Assembly (NCBI GenBank): GCA_001464915.1 | Contig: LNED01000022.1 | Location: 211,256-275,255 of the forward strand | Source of the DNA: Sphingomonadales bacterium Ga0077531 | Lineage (GTDB): Bacteria; Pseudomonadota; Alphaproteobacteria; Sphingomonadales; Sphingomonadaceae | Reading direction: 5' to 3' | Length of the DNA stretch: 64,000 bases | Shown: in pieces, positions 63,648 to 64,000 of the stretch | How the letters are laid out: each line of letters begins with the position of its first letter | Numbering within the stretch: position 1 is the first letter of the stretch | Translations under genes and position numbers: made by a program | The notes under the pieces: generated by a model | Seen by the model: only the letters and a program-made list of their open reading frames with translations | Database searches by the model: none | Told to the model about the DNA's origin: nothing

Positions 63648-64000
63648 ATGGCCGATATCGCGCGCCTGACCCAGTTGATCGAACCCGAAGCGGCCACGCT
63701 CGGGTTTGAACTGGTGCGCGTGGCAATGATCGCGTCCGAAGCGGGTGATGGCGGTATGGCCTTGCAGATCATGGCCGAAGACCCTGCGACCGGGCAGTTG
63801 GTGCTCGATCAATGCGCCGCGTTGTCGCGCCGCGTGTCGGAAGTGATTGATACAGCCGAAGAAGCTGGCGAAGCGCTGATCGAAGGGGCTTACCACCTCG
63901 AAGTCAGTTCGCCGGGGATCGACCGTCCACTGACCCGCGACAAGGATTTCGCCAATTGGGCGGGCCATGAAGTGCGGGTCGTGATGGTCAAAGGCTATGA
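63648..64000 (+). CDS. rimP: Ribosome maturation factor RimP (truncated by window end)
   Basis: MADIARLTQLIEPEAATLGFELVRVAMIASEAGDGGMALQIMAEDPATGQLVLDQCAALSRRVSEVID...YHLEVSSPGIDRPLTRDKDF. Confidence 0.93.
   Translation, partial: MADIARLTQLIEPEAATLGFELVRVAMIASEAGDGGMALQIMAEDPATGQLVLDQCAALSRRVSEVIDTAEEAGEALIEGAYHLEVSSPGIDRPLTRDKDFANWAGHEVRVVMVKGY

Overview
GC-rich alphaproteobacterial chromosome segment. It is probably from an aerobic anoxygenic phototroph of the Sphingomonadales/Erythrobacteraceae type, judged from gene content and order only. From left to right: (1) a photosynthesis gene cluster (pufB, bchZYXC, crtF, crtD-crtC, then bchO-bchD-bchI). It is interrupted at about 9.1-16.0 kb by an operon that looks like a complete Fap-type functional-amyloid system: LuxR-type regulator, fapA-like, two repeat-bearing subunits fapB/fapC, C39 protease fapD, fapE-like, a peptidoglycan-binding protein, and coiled-coil/beta-barrel exporter fapF. 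(2) A split Fe(III) ABC transporter, fpr, an acyl-CoA dehydrogenase and an SDR. (3) An atypical OmpR-family regulator, a TonB receptor with a surface lipoprotein, a compact VirB type IV secretion locus (B1-B2-B3-B4-B6-B9-B10-B11) and ppk-ppx. Four 7-4-7 Pho-box-like direct repeats precede transcription units in this block, suggesting a phosphate-starvation island that includes a T4SS. (4) tRNA-Arg(TCT), grxD/bolA, F1-ATPase zeta, leuD/leuC, a GMC oxidoreductase, crtW-crtZ and sufE. (5) A phage-shock locus (pspF divergent from psp genes) with a sigma-54 promoter, a PspF-like operator and a downstream cassette of small membrane/coiled-coil proteins. (6) The start of rimP. One perfect and one near-perfect parS palindrome are also present. 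No rRNA, CRISPR array, transposase or prophage was recognised. All motif and family calls come from reading the sequence; no searches were run.
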